This document shows, piece after piece, positions 43,221-51,536 of a DNA stretch of 64,000 nucleotides (positions within the stretch are counted from its first letter, which is position 1; each line of letters begins with the position of its first letter). The DNA is from QYQD01 sp040754095 (GTDB taxonomy: Bacteria; Desulfobacterota; QYQD01), in the NCBI GenBank assembly GCA_040754095.1, contig JBFMFO010000010.1, positions 1 to 64,000 on the forward strand, written 5' to 3'. The position numbers and the translations under genes were made by a program. A model generated the notes under the pieces. The model searched no databases. It saw only the letters and a program-made list of their open reading frames with translations, and was not told where the DNA came from.

Positions 43221-44592
43221 CGAGTCCGACATGCTGGAACTCCTCCGAAGGATTATAGAGGAAAACACCGCCTACGAAGTCTTGACCTGCTCCAACCCGC
43301 TGGGCGTTATGGACTTGCTGAAGGAGAATCCGTGTGAGCTGGTTATTTCAGACCTTAAAATGCCGGGGATGGATGGCATTGGTACCCTTGAAAAAGTCAA
43401 ACAATTAGATGAGAGGACGGCAGTCATTATTATGACTGCTTTCGGTACGATCGAGACGGCAATTGATGCCATGCGCAAGGGCGCCTTTGACTATATCACC
43501 AAACCTTTCCGCAAGGAGAAGATACTCGTCACTATTGACAAGGCCCTTGAATGGCGCCGACTGCGTACTGAAAACGAGCGCCTAAAGCAGAAACTCGAAG
43601 AGACTATGCAATACGGAACGATCATTGGATCGAGTCCGGTTATGAAGCAGATTTATGAAAAAATCAACCAGGTTGCCAAGACATCCGCTACCGTATTGAT
43701 TACCGGGGAAAGCGGTTGTGGGAAGGAGTTGGTAGCGCGAGCCATCCATGCCCAGAGCCTCCGTAGCAATTATAATTTTGTTCCCGTAAGCTGCTCTGCT
43801 CTCCCTGAGTCTTTGATTGAAAGCGAGCTTTTTGGGCACCTGAAAGGGGCCTTTACCGGCGCGATAAGGGAACACAAGGGTCTGATCGAAGAGGCCGAAA
43901 ACGGTACACTGTTCCTGGACGAACTTGGCGATTTAAGTTTGGTTATTCAGGTCAAACTCCTTCGTGTTATTCAGGAAGGAGAGTTCAAAAAGGTCGGTGA
44001 TAGCAGGATCAGCAAGGCCAACGTCCGCATCATATCAGCCACCCACCGGGATCTTCTCAAAATGATCAAAGAGAGAGCTTTCCGGGAAGACCTCTATTAC
44101 CGCCTTAATGTCATCCATATTCACCTGCCTGCTCTACGCGAGCGCAGGGAAGATATCCCTCTTCTCGCTCACTATTTTCTGGCTAAATACAGCAGCCTCA
44201 ACGACAAGGACATCAAGGGCTTTTCTCCAGGGGCGCTTGCCGCTTTAAAGTTACATGACTGGCCCGGCAATATCAGACAACTGGAAAATACGATCGAAAG
44301 GGCCGTGATACTCTGTTCATGCGACCGGCTTGACACCGAAAATTTGTTTCCCGAGGATTCTGTCTCAGGGCCGCAGGAAACCGCGGATGCGGTTCTTACC
44401 CTTTCGTACAAAGAGGCCCGGGAAAAGTCGATTGAGGAATTTAATCGCCGCTATATTTCTTACGTCCTGGCCCGGCATTCGGGCAATGTGTCCCGGGCCG
44501 CCAAGGAATCCGGATTAAAACGGCAGTACTTGCACCGGCTTATGAGAGATTACGGTATCCAGTCAGGCAGGTTTAAGGCCGCACAAGAATAA
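43192..44592 (+). CDS. NtrC-family sigma-54 response regulator
   Basis: 466 residues from ATG 43192 (AAAGGAG upstream; the longer frame lies inside the kinase gene). Receiver domain with Asp54 (LVISDLKMP), AAA+ domain with Walker A GESGCGKE and the sigma-54 loop GAFTGA, and a Fis-type helix-turn-helix (NVSRAAKESGLKRQYLHRLM). Phosphorylated by the overlapping kinase, it should activate sigma-54 promoters; the site at 38835 is a nearby candidate target. Confidence 0.95.
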   Translation: MSERILIVDDESDMLELLRRIIEENTAYEVLTCSNPLGVMDLLKENPCELVISDLKMPGMDGIGTLEKVKQLDERTAVIIMTAFGTIETAIDAMRKGAFDYITKPFRKEKILVTIDKALEWRRLRTENERLKQKLEETMQYGTIIGSSPVMKQIYEKINQVAKTSATVLITGESGCGKELVARAIHAQSLRSNYNFVPVSCSALPESLIESELFGHLKGAFTGAIREHKGLIEEAENGTLFLDELGDLSLVIQVKLLRVIQEGEFKKVGDSRISKANVRIISATHRDLLKMIKERAFREDLYYRLNVIHIHLPALRERREDIPLLAHYFLAKYSSLNDKDIKGFSPGALAALKLHDWPGNIRQLENTIERAVILCSCDRLDTENLFPEDSVSGPQETADAVLTLSYKEAREKSIEEFNRRYISYVLARHSGNVSRAAKESGLKRQYLHRLMRDYGIQSGRFKAAQE

Positions 44593-44732
44593 TAACTATC
44601 CGAGACTATCTCCCTCCTTTTTGGTCTACCCCGTCCATTTTTTATACCAACTGTCACCCGAATGTTTCACTTAAATCCTTAACCTTCCTTGGTAAGGATA
44701 CCATCAATTGTTTATTATCACGCAATAACAAC

Positions 44733-44752
44733 AAGATAAAAAATATTATCTT
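44733..44752. repeat. AT-rich inverted repeat upstream of the CBS gene
   Basis: AAGATAA-N6-TTATCTT, perfect 7-bp arms, about 60 bp before the CBS gene. Could be an operator. A weak sigma-54-like TGGCATAAGTGTTGAA lies just downstream (about 44765-44780). Confidence 0.4.
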
Positions 44753-44813
44753 ATTTTGCTGTGATGGCATAAGTGTTGAATATGAATTAATCAAAGGCAA
44801 AAAGGAGCGCCGG

Positions 44814-45290
44814 ATGGTTGAAAAACGTATGCGGGAGATTATGTCGGAAGATTTTTTGACTACCGCCAAATCTCAGACTCTCCCGGAAGCGATTAAGATG
44901 CTTTGCAGTGTCCGCAGGAAGCGTGTTGTGCCCGGGGCCATTGTTGTTTTTGACCAGAATCAATCTTTCTGGGGGCTGCTTACCCTGGAATGTGTTTTTG
45001 AAAGCATACGCCCGGCTTTTATGAAAAGTTCAAACCAGCGGGGCGTGGTAACGTGGAACGGCATTTTGCTGGAGTCATGCCAGAAACTGGCCGGGTTTAA
45101 AGTAGAAGATGTGGCAGATAAGGAGATTCCCCGGCTTGAACCTGAGGACAGATTGATCAAGGTTATCCACCTGTTTCTCAAAACCAACCGCCGGGAATTA
45201 CCCGTATTAGAGGACGATACTGTAGTGGGCCTGGTGGATGTAGGCAGGATAATTCAGGAGATTAATGAGCTGATTACCAAATTTTGTTAG
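44814..45290 (+). CDS. CBS-domain pair protein
   Basis: 158 residues forming one Bateman module of two CBS motifs (about 5-70 and 95-155; VREIMSEDFLTTAKSQTL-like start and LPVLEDDTVVGLVDVGRII end). Such modules bind adenine nucleotides and report energy state to partners. A good AAAGGAG precedes ATG 44814. A degenerate receiver gene follows after 16 nt, suggesting they work together; no output domain is attached. Confidence 0.8.
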   Translation: MVEKRMREIMSEDFLTTAKSQTLPEAIKMLCSVRRKRVVPGAIVVFDQNQSFWGLLTLECVFESIRPAFMKSSNQRGVVTWNGILLESCQKLAGFKVEDVADKEIPRLEPEDRLIKVIHLFLKTNRRELPVLEDDTVVGLVDVGRIIQEINELITKFC

Positions 45291-45306
45291 GGGAGATGAT
45301 CTTACC

Positions 45307-45732
45307 TTGATCCCACGGATACTTATCGCCGACAGACAGACGGAGATTTTGGAACTCTTTACCAGGATACTGGAGGGAGATAGTTCTGTCTCATGTTACA
45401 CAAGTGACGACAAAGGGGATTTGCTTCGCCAGGTCCGGGAGATGTTCTTTGCCATCATGCTCCTCGATGTCCGGATGATCCTCCGCAACAACTTTGCGCT
45501 GCTGAAAATGATACGGGAGATATCTCCGGCAACAACTATCCTGATTATGGGATATCTGGAGGACCTGGAGGTCATGAAGAAGGGGATCGATTTAGGGGCC
45601 TCCGGGTATATTATTAAGCCGGTCATGGCCAGGGACCTCCGCAAAGAGGTAGGGAAATGCCTACTGTCTCCCACGCTGAGAAGGGCAGAGCCACGGGTAG
45701 GGCAGGTCAGCACATCGAATTCTTCACTATAA
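45307..45732 (+). CDS. Degenerate receiver-domain protein
   Basis: 141 residues with a receiver fold: ILIADR, Asp54 (IMLLDVRMI) and Lys in YIIKPV are present. The second acidic residue is Arg10 and the switch Thr/Ser is replaced (ILIMGYLED), so Mg-dependent phosphorylation is doubtful. It may work as a constitutive docking receiver. Start TTG 45307 with GGGAG upstream. It follows the CBS gene and precedes the TauE operon. Confidence 0.8.
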   Translation: MIPRILIADRQTEILELFTRILEGDSSVSCYTSDDKGDLLRQVREMFFAIMLLDVRMILRNNFALLKMIREISPATTILIMGYLEDLEVMKKGIDLGASGYIIKPVMARDLRKEVGKCLLSPTLRRAEPRVGQVSTSNSSL

Positions 45733-45756
45733 ATTTTTAATAGGAGGTAGGGACTA

Positions 45757-45780
45757 TGGTCAGAATAAGATTTCTCTAAA
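45757..45780 (+). other. Seven-codon reading frame with consensus ribosome site
   Basis: AGGAGG (45743-45748) lies exactly 8 nt before ATG 45757, which encodes MVRIRFL and stops. It is in the leader of the TauE operon. Either a leader peptide or a remnant; nothing decides. Confidence 0.3.
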
Positions 45781-45860
45781 TGAAGGCATAACTATACCGA
45801 GGAAGTCTATTTATTTTTTTATGAGGATTCTCAATCTATCGAAGCAAGGAGGTTTTTGGG

Positions 45861-47123
45861 ATGAAACCATTTAAAACAATTTATCAGGTGTTAGTTATGG
45901 CGTCCGCCGCACACGCCAGATGGGATTATGAGACTTCCCTGTCCATCCTGAAGAACAGGAAAAAGTTGCTGATATTAATTGCCCTGTCGCTGCCGATCCT
46001 GGCCGTAATGGTGGCCTCGGCGGCAGACCTTCCGAACATCCTGGGCGGCAAGAAGGCCTATGCCCCGGCCACCTATACGACTACTATATTTCTGTCCTCA
46101 ATAGCCATCGGCCTTATCGCCGGACTGATTACGGGCTGTATTGGCGCGGGCGGCGGTTTCGTTATTGCTCCGGCCCTGATGAGCGCCGGTATCAAGGGTA
46201 TCACGGCGGTGGGTACGGACCTCTTCCACATCTTTGCCAAGGCCATCATGGGGACGGCCGTACATAAGAAGCTGGGCAATGTCTCTGTGGGGCTGGCTAT
46301 AGCCTTTGTTGGCGGTTCCATCGTAGGTGTACTGGGCGGCGGGGTTATCAACCGGGCCCTCTACAATATGAATCCGGTCATCAGCGACACCTTTATCAGT
46401 ATTATCTATGCGGTGCTGCTCGGTTTCCTTGGTATCTATGCCATGCTGGACTTTGTGAAAGCCAGCAAGAAAGGCGACGGGGGAGGGGCACACGGCGGCG
46501 GCCCGGTTGGTGAATTGACGGGCCTGCCCCGAAAACTGCAGGGCATCAATATGCCGCCCATGATTGCTTTTGATGAAGACCTCGTTCCCGGCGGCAGGAA
46601 ATTGTCGGCCTGGATTGTGGGCGTGTGCGGGACCTTTGTCGGTTTTGTGGCGGCCATCATGGGTGTGGGCGGCGGCTTCTTGACCTTCCCCATCTTCGTC
46701 TATATGCTCGGTGTGTCTTCGTTTACCACGGTTGGGACTGATATTCTTCAAATCATCATGACGGCCGGGTTTGCCTCTATCTCGCAGTACGCCATCTATG
46801 GATTCGTTTTCTATACCCTGGCCATGGGTATGCTCCTCGGGTCCCTTATCGGCATCCAGGTTGGGGCGTTGACGACCAAGGTGGTACGCGGCATATATAT
46901 CCGGGCCTTTTATGCCCTGGCCGTCCTGGCCGGTTTCTTTAACCGGCTCTTTGCCCTTCCGAAGAAATTCAGCGAATTAGGGTGGATTGACATAGCCAAA
47001 TCGACCGCCGGTATGTTCGACACCATAGGTATCATCCTGTTCTTTGTTGTGGTGACGACATTTGGTCTGTTTGTCTTTGGTAAGTTTTTTGGGAATATGA
47101 GAACATTGAGAGGGGAGGGATAA
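45861..47123 (+). CDS. TauE/SafE family permease (sulfite-exporter type) with N-terminal leader domain
   Basis: 420 residues. After a cytoplasmic leader of about 30 residues comes a first membrane helix (KLLILIALSLPILAVMV), then the two TauE/SafE repeats, with GLITGCIGAGGGFVIAPAL and AAIMGVGGGFLTFPIFVY as the repeated signature. A central Gly-rich hydrophilic loop (about 195-235) separates them. Family members export sulfite, sulfoacetate or related organosulfur anions. The leader resembles the 56-residue protein at 38943. An AAGGAGG site precedes ATG 45861. Operon with the next two genes. Confidence 0.9.
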   Translation: MKPFKTIYQVLVMASAAHARWDYETSLSILKNRKKLLILIALSLPILAVMVASAADLPNILGGKKAYAPATYTTTIFLSSIAIGLIAGLITGCIGAGGGFVIAPALMSAGIKGITAVGTDLFHIFAKAIMGTAVHKKLGNVSVGLAIAFVGGSIVGVLGGGVINRALYNMNPVISDTFISIIYAVLLGFLGIYAMLDFVKASKKGDGGGAHGGGPVGELTGLPRKLQGINMPPMIAFDEDLVPGGRKLSAWIVGVCGTFVGFVAAIMGVGGGFLTFPIFVYMLGVSSFTTVGTDILQIIMTAGFASISQYAIYGFVFYTLAMGMLLGSLIGIQVGALTTKVVRGIYIRAFYALAVLAGFFNRLFALPKKFSELGWIDIAKSTAGMFDTIGIILFFVVVTTFGLFVFGKFFGNMRTLRGEG

Positions 47124-47126
47124 ACG

Positions 47127-47840
47127 ATGTTGGTAAAAAACGCAAAGACATTCAATCTGGGACTGCTCTTGTTAGTCTCTTTTGCCATAGTATTTTATGT
47201 TATCATGTTTGTACCCTGTTTTAAAGGAAAGACTCCCATTATCTATGCGGATGAGATGTTCAACTCCCTGGCCAAGGGATCGACTTATTTTATCCCGAAG
47301 TACATGGAGAGTACACGGAAGTTCGTCGGCAGACCGCTGGAGATGACCATAAAGCTCAAGAATGCGGCCGAGGCCGAAAAGGCCGGCATCCTCTTTAGCA
47401 AAGCCGGCTCGACGGTTACGTTAGACAAGGAAAAACTTACCTTAACCGGCGGTGACTATGGCAAAACCATGCTGATGGCAGAAAATGATGCCGACCTTAT
47501 GTTCAATAGCCGGGGCGCGGAGGTGGCCGCCAGATATGGTTACGACGAGAAGGAGGTTATGTATATCTGGCATTCGGCCTTTAAGTCCCTAATCAAGGAG
47601 TTGGAAAAACAGGAGCGCTTTGAAGGCTCGATCTTCCTCGGCGAGGTTTTGACCAAGGTCATAGAACCCGGCTACAATTTTTACGGTATAAAGCCGGAGA
47701 AGGTTAAGGACTATATCGGCCTGCTGGTGGGATTTCTGGGCTTTTATGTCATCTATACCCTTTGGTTCGGTTATTCCATCTATGAATTGTTTAATGGGAT
47801 GGGCCTGACCATGACCAAATCCAAGGCCAAGAAGGAATAA
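47127..47840 (+). CDS. Membrane-anchored partner protein of the TauE permease
   Basis: 237 residues, not recognised. It has a membrane helix at about 12-32 and another at about 197-220 with a hydrophilic domain of about 160 residues between them, probably outside the cytoplasm. It starts 3 nt after the permease stop, so it is likely a dedicated partner. The basic C-terminal tail (TKSKAKKE) fits a cytoplasmic end. Confidence 0.75.
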   Translation: MLVKNAKTFNLGLLLLVSFAIVFYVIMFVPCFKGKTPIIYADEMFNSLAKGSTYFIPKYMESTRKFVGRPLEMTIKLKNAAEAEKAGILFSKAGSTVTLDKEKLTLTGGDYGKTMLMAENDADLMFNSRGAEVAARYGYDEKEVMYIWHSAFKSLIKELEKQERFEGSIFLGEVLTKVIEPGYNFYGIKPEKVKDYIGLLVGFLGFYVIYTLWFGYSIYELFNGMGLTMTKSKAKKE

Positions 47841-47844
47841 TAAA

Positions 47845-47900
47845 GTGATGAGTGATGAGTAATGAGTGACGAGTTGAAGGTACGCCGCAGCCCGCCGAAG
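47845..47900. repeat. Text-like repeat GTGATGAGTGATGAGTAATG
   Basis: Imperfect 8-bp units (GTGATGAGTGATGAGTAATG, then GTGACGAG) followed by CCGCC-GAA-GGCGG. The first bases of the window (1-20) carry a related GTGACGAGTG unit. Confidence 0.5.
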
Positions 47901-47962
47901 GCGGATGGTCCTCGTCGGTCTGAGGCCGGCCCATAACGATTTGACCAAGACAGGAGGTAAAA

Positions 47963-48397
47963 ATGAAGATATTAGTACCGGTTGACGGTTCCAAGTACGC
48001 CATGGAGGCGGTTAAGATGGTCTCTAAGCTGGCCAAGGCCACAGACGCCCAAGTGACACTAATGACCGTAACGCCTTCCATCGCGGATATAGACATCGAA
48101 TATACGGCCCGTGAACGGGAATCCCTGGAACAGAAAACCACGGCTTATGGAGACAAGGCCCTGGAACAGGCCGAAAAAGTGCTTAGTGCGGCGGGATTAA
48201 GTCCAAAGACCCTCATGATGGCATCGACCTCGGTAGCCGATGCCATCATATCGACGGCCAAAAAGGGCAAGTTTGATCTTATTGCCGTAGGCAGCCGCGG
48301 GTTAGGGGCTACGGCCCGGTTTATCATGGGTGGCGTGGCCTCGCGGGTGGTTAACCATGCCCCCTGCTCGGTGTTGGTGGTAAGGATGGAAAAATAG
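47963..48397 (+). CDS. Universal stress protein (single UspA domain)
   Basis: 144 residues. Start KILVPVDGSKYAMEA and the nucleotide-binding pattern GSRGLGATARFIMGGVASRV near the C terminus identify an ATP-binding UspA protein. An AGGAGG site precedes ATG 47963. It closes the TauE/partner/UspA group and is followed by a strong terminator. Confidence 0.93.
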   Translation: MKILVPVDGSKYAMEAVKMVSKLAKATDAQVTLMTVTPSIADIDIEYTARERESLEQKTTAYGDKALEQAEKVLSAAGLSPKTLMMASTSVADAIISTAKKGKFDLIAVGSRGLGATARFIMGGVASRVVNHAPCSVLVVRMEK

Positions 48398-48424
48398 GCA
48401 GGGCATCCGGTGAGATATCCACAC

Positions 48425-48457
48425 AAAAAAGGGCCTCTAGTGATAGAGGCCCTTTTT
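48425..48457. terminator. Bidirectional rho-independent terminator
   Basis: AAAAAAGGGCCTCTA, GTGA loop, TAGAGGCCCTTTTTT: a perfect stem with A and T tracts, ending the TauE/UspA operon. Confidence 0.95.
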
Positions 48458-48579
48458 TGTGATATCCATATCCGAGCAAGATGCCATTTATGCGCACACT
48501 GAGGCTGGCCTTCTTAAACAAGCCCCTTTCCGGTTGATGTCTTATGTTGTATAGTTTATTAATAAAATAAAGGCCCTGT

Positions 48580-48693
48580 GAATATGCATAGCGAGCGCAT
48601 TCCCTGCTGCTTGCAGCAGGGAATGCGAGCGAAGATGATGCATTTTACCTTGCATACGGAGGTTCTCCACAGCTTGCTGCAGGGAGCTTCAAT
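48580..48693 (+). repeat. 114-bp bipartite palindromic repeat, copy C
   Basis: Same layout as copy A: GAATATGCATAGCGAGCG at the left, two hairpins, GAGCTTCAAT at the right. The left hairpin has compensatory changes (CCCTGCTGC...GCAGCAGGG), keeping the stem. It lies 26 bp before the PEP-synthase-like gene. Confidence 0.85.
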
Positions 48694-48718
48694 TTTTTAA
48701 AGATATGAGGTAGTTGCC

Positions 48719-51367
48719 TTGCCTTTCTGGAAATCGATAAAAAGGCTTTTTTCAAGGGAAGAACCTCAAAAACTTCTCAGTGCAGAGGAGGAAGAGAATC
48801 TATACACTACGTTCAAACTCCGTTATTGGCACTTTACGACCGTCCTGAGTTCTAATAATAAGACCCTTGAAATAATGGCCGACATGGAAAAGATGTTGCA
48901 CGGTAAGCGCAGTTTCGGCATGGACTTTGTCAGGGCAAACTGTACTGCTATCTCTGTGAACCTCTATAAGATGATAAAGGGTATCAATGAACTGGGGGGA
49001 GGCAAATACTGGCGGCTTTTTGAGGCTGCAAAGGACGTGTTTGGTAAGATTGACACCGCTCTGGCCAACCGAAAGGCCCTGGCTGGGGGAGCATTCGTCA
49101 TCCCTCTTGACCACGTTGATGAAACCATGGCCGGGCAGGTGGGAAGCAAGATGGCAAACCTTGGCTCCATTGCCAAATTGTCCGGTGTAAGGGTACCTGA
49201 GGGATTCACGGTTACGGCTGCCGCCTACGATAGGTTTATAACCTACAATAATCTACAAGATGAAGTTAACCGTTGGATCAGTTCCGTTGACCTCTCGGAT
49301 ATTAAGAATTTGGAAGAGAATGCCTTTAAGATTCGTGCTGCCATTCTTGAGGCCCCGCTTCCTCCTGAACTTGAAGCAGCCATTAAGGATGCCTACCGGC
49401 AGCTTGAGGGGAAAACGACACCAGGGGTCAAAGTTGCTGCCAGAAGCAGCGCGCTTGGTGAAGACCAACATAAGACTACTTTTGCCGGACAGTATCGGTC
49501 GATCCTAAATGTTGACTATACAAATATTACCAGTGCCTATAAGGAAGTCCTGGCCAGTAAATATTCCCTTTCGGCCATTGCATATCGTCTCAATATGGGC
49601 TTCCGGGACGAAGATATTGCCATGTGTGTAGGATTTATGGAAATGATTGACCCGGCAGCCAGCGGGGTCGCCTATTCACGAAATCCAGAAGATTTCCGGA
49701 GCGATCAGATAATTATCAACGCCACCTGGGGATTGGCCAAGGCAGTAGTTGACGGCACGACTTCCCCCGATCTTTTCGTGTTGACGCATACCAAGCCTGT
49801 AAAAATACTGGCTAAAACTATCCGCCCAAAGGGGCTAAAATTCCTTCCGGCTGCAAAAGGTGGTCTTGAAACTGTCGAAGTTTCGGAAAAAGAACGTGAG
49901 ATTTCCTCTGTTACGGATGAGCAGGCGCTTTTTCTGGCTGAGATCTGTTCGCGCCTGGAGGCCCATTTCGGCGAAGCACAGGATGTGGAATGGTCCATCA
50001 CAAGCGACGGTTCTGTAGTGATACTCCAATGTCGTCCTTTAATCCGCCTGAAGTCGTCCAGGAAACGAAGGGAACCTGTTATACCAAGTGAGGAAATCGG
50101 ACCTGAGCCACTACTGTACGGTGATATTACGGCTAGTTCAGGGGTGGCTGCAGGTCCGGCGTTTTTGCTGCAACATGAGGATGACATGGCGCACTTTCCT
50201 GATGGTGCGGTTATGGTTACCAAATTTGCTTATCCGCGTTGGGCTGCAATACTGCACAAGGCAGCGGCAGTAGTGGCCGAACACGGCGGCGTTGCCGGAC
50301 ATCTGGCCACTGTTTCCAGGGAGTTTGGTGTTCCGGCGCTTTTTGATGTCGCTACTGCTACCACTATACTCAAAAACGGAGACGTGGTGACCATAGATGC
50401 GGACAACGGCAGGATTTACCCCGGACGGATTCAATCGCTGCTTGCCGTATCGAGGGAGATACCAAGTCTCATGGAGGGAAGCCCTGTATATAACACGCTT
50501 GAGGAGGTACTCTCCTATATCTCCCCACTCAACCTGACCGATCCCGATTCGGTAGATTTTACTCCGGCAAAATGTCAAACAGTGCATGACATTACACGTT
50601 TTATTCATGAGATGTCGGTGCGGGAAATGTTTGAATTCGGCGATCAATATCATCTTACGCGGAGAGCAAGTAAGAGGTTGGTCTGCGGAGTGCCGATGCA
50701 ATGGTGGGTAGTTGACCTCGAAGACGGCTTCAAGGCCCCGGCCGAGGGGAAGATGGTCTCAATTGATAACATCGTTTCAATCCCTATGCTTGCTCTGTGG
50801 GAGGGGATTACCGCCATACCCTGGAAGGGTCCGGCCATGGATACCAGGGGCATGGTCTCCGTTATGTTCGAAGCCACTATGCGCCCGGACATAGGTCCGG
50901 ATACGGGGGCAAACTTTGCCGAACGAAATTACTTCATGATCTCCCGGCATTTCTGCAACCTCAGTTCTAAGCTCGGGTTTCACTTTTCCACGGTGGAGGC
51001 CTTTGTTGGCGATATGCCGGGAGAAAATTACGCGAGTTTTATATTCAAGGGAGGAGCGGCCGACGTGGTACGCCGTCACCGCCGCGTTGCCTTTATCGGT
51101 GAAATCCTCCGTACATTCGACTTCCGGGTCGAGGTAAGGGGGGACGTGGTCTCCGCCCGCCTGGAAGGGTGCGATCAGAACTTCCTCAAAGGGCGTTTAA
51201 AAGTGCTGGGCTATCTCGTCTTGCATACCCGCCAGATGGATATGATCATGTCCAATGACGCGCTCGTTAACTATCATCTGAAAAAGATGCTTGATGACAT
51301 ATATTCGTTTGTGAAGATAGAACGAAAAGAAGGGAATAAGGCTCCTATCCTAAGTCTGAAAACTTAA
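48719..51367 (+). CDS. PEP/pyruvate-dikinase-like protein with a novel C-terminal domain
   Basis: 882 residues. Residues about 1-135 are helical and unrecognised. About 138-445 is the ATP-grasp pyruvate/PEP-binding domain (GSKMANLGSIAKLSGVRVP, VAARSSALGED, ATWGLAKAVVDG, VILQCRPL). About 470-550 is the swivelling phosphohistidine domain, with His528 in GGVAGHLATVSREFGVPAL. The PEP-binding TIM barrel normally at the C terminus is absent; about 320 residues of unknown fold take its place. It probably autophosphorylates on His528 from ATP and hands phosphate to an unknown acceptor. Start TTG 48719 with GAGGTAG. Flanked by repeat copies C and D. Confidence 0.85.
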   Translation: MPFWKSIKRLFSREEPQKLLSAEEEENLYTTFKLRYWHFTTVLSSNNKTLEIMADMEKMLHGKRSFGMDFVRANCTAISVNLYKMIKGINELGGGKYWRLFEAAKDVFGKIDTALANRKALAGGAFVIPLDHVDETMAGQVGSKMANLGSIAKLSGVRVPEGFTVTAAAYDRFITYNNLQDEVNRWISSVDLSDIKNLEENAFKIRAAILEAPLPPELEAAIKDAYRQLEGKTTPGVKVAARSSALGEDQHKTTFAGQYRSILNVDYTNITSAYKEVLASKYSLSAIAYRLNMGFRDEDIAMCVGFMEMIDPAASGVAYSRNPEDFRSDQIIINATWGLAKAVVDGTTSPDLFVLTHTKPVKILAKTIRPKGLKFLPAAKGGLETVEVSEKEREISSVTDEQALFLAEICSRLEAHFGEAQDVEWSITSDGSVVILQCRPLIRLKSSRKRREPVIPSEEIGPEPLLYGDITASSGVAAGPAFLLQHEDDMAHFPDGAVMVTKFAYPRWAAILHKAAAVVAEHGGVAGHLATVSREFGVPALFDVATATTILKNGDVVTIDADNGRIYPGRIQSLLAVSREIPSLMEGSPVYNTLEEVLSYISPLNLTDPDSVDFTPAKCQTVHDITRFIHEMSVREMFEFGDQYHLTRRASKRLVCGVPMQWWVVDLEDGFKAPAEGKMVSIDNIVSIPMLALWEGITAIPWKGPAMDTRGMVSVMFEATMRPDIGPDTGANFAERNYFMISRHFCNLSSKLGFHFSTVEAFVGDMPGENYASFIFKGGAADVVRRHRRVAFIGEILRTFDFRVEVRGDVVSARLEGCDQNFLKGRLKVLGYLVLHTRQMDMIMSNDALVNYHLKKMLDDIYSFVKIERKEGNKAPILSLKT

Positions 51368-51393
51368 CGAGCATATCTGAGGGGCCAGAGTTT

Positions 51394-51444
51394 GAACATG
51401 CATAGCGAGCGCATTCCCCGCTGCTTGCGGCGGAGAACTTCAAT
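51394..51444 (+). repeat. 114-bp repeat, copy D (internally deleted, 51 bp)
   Basis: The left end GAACATGCATAGCGAGCG and first hairpin join directly to AGAACTTCAAT, the right end. This is what a deletion between the two internal GCTTGCGGCGG segments would leave. Confidence 0.75.
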
Positions 51445-51536
51445 AATTAATTCCCTGACAAGGAGTTGGGAGACGTTTATAATGAAAGCTGCTTCCCGAC
51501 TGCCTCTCCCAACTCCCTAATTGACCCCGAGTAGAA

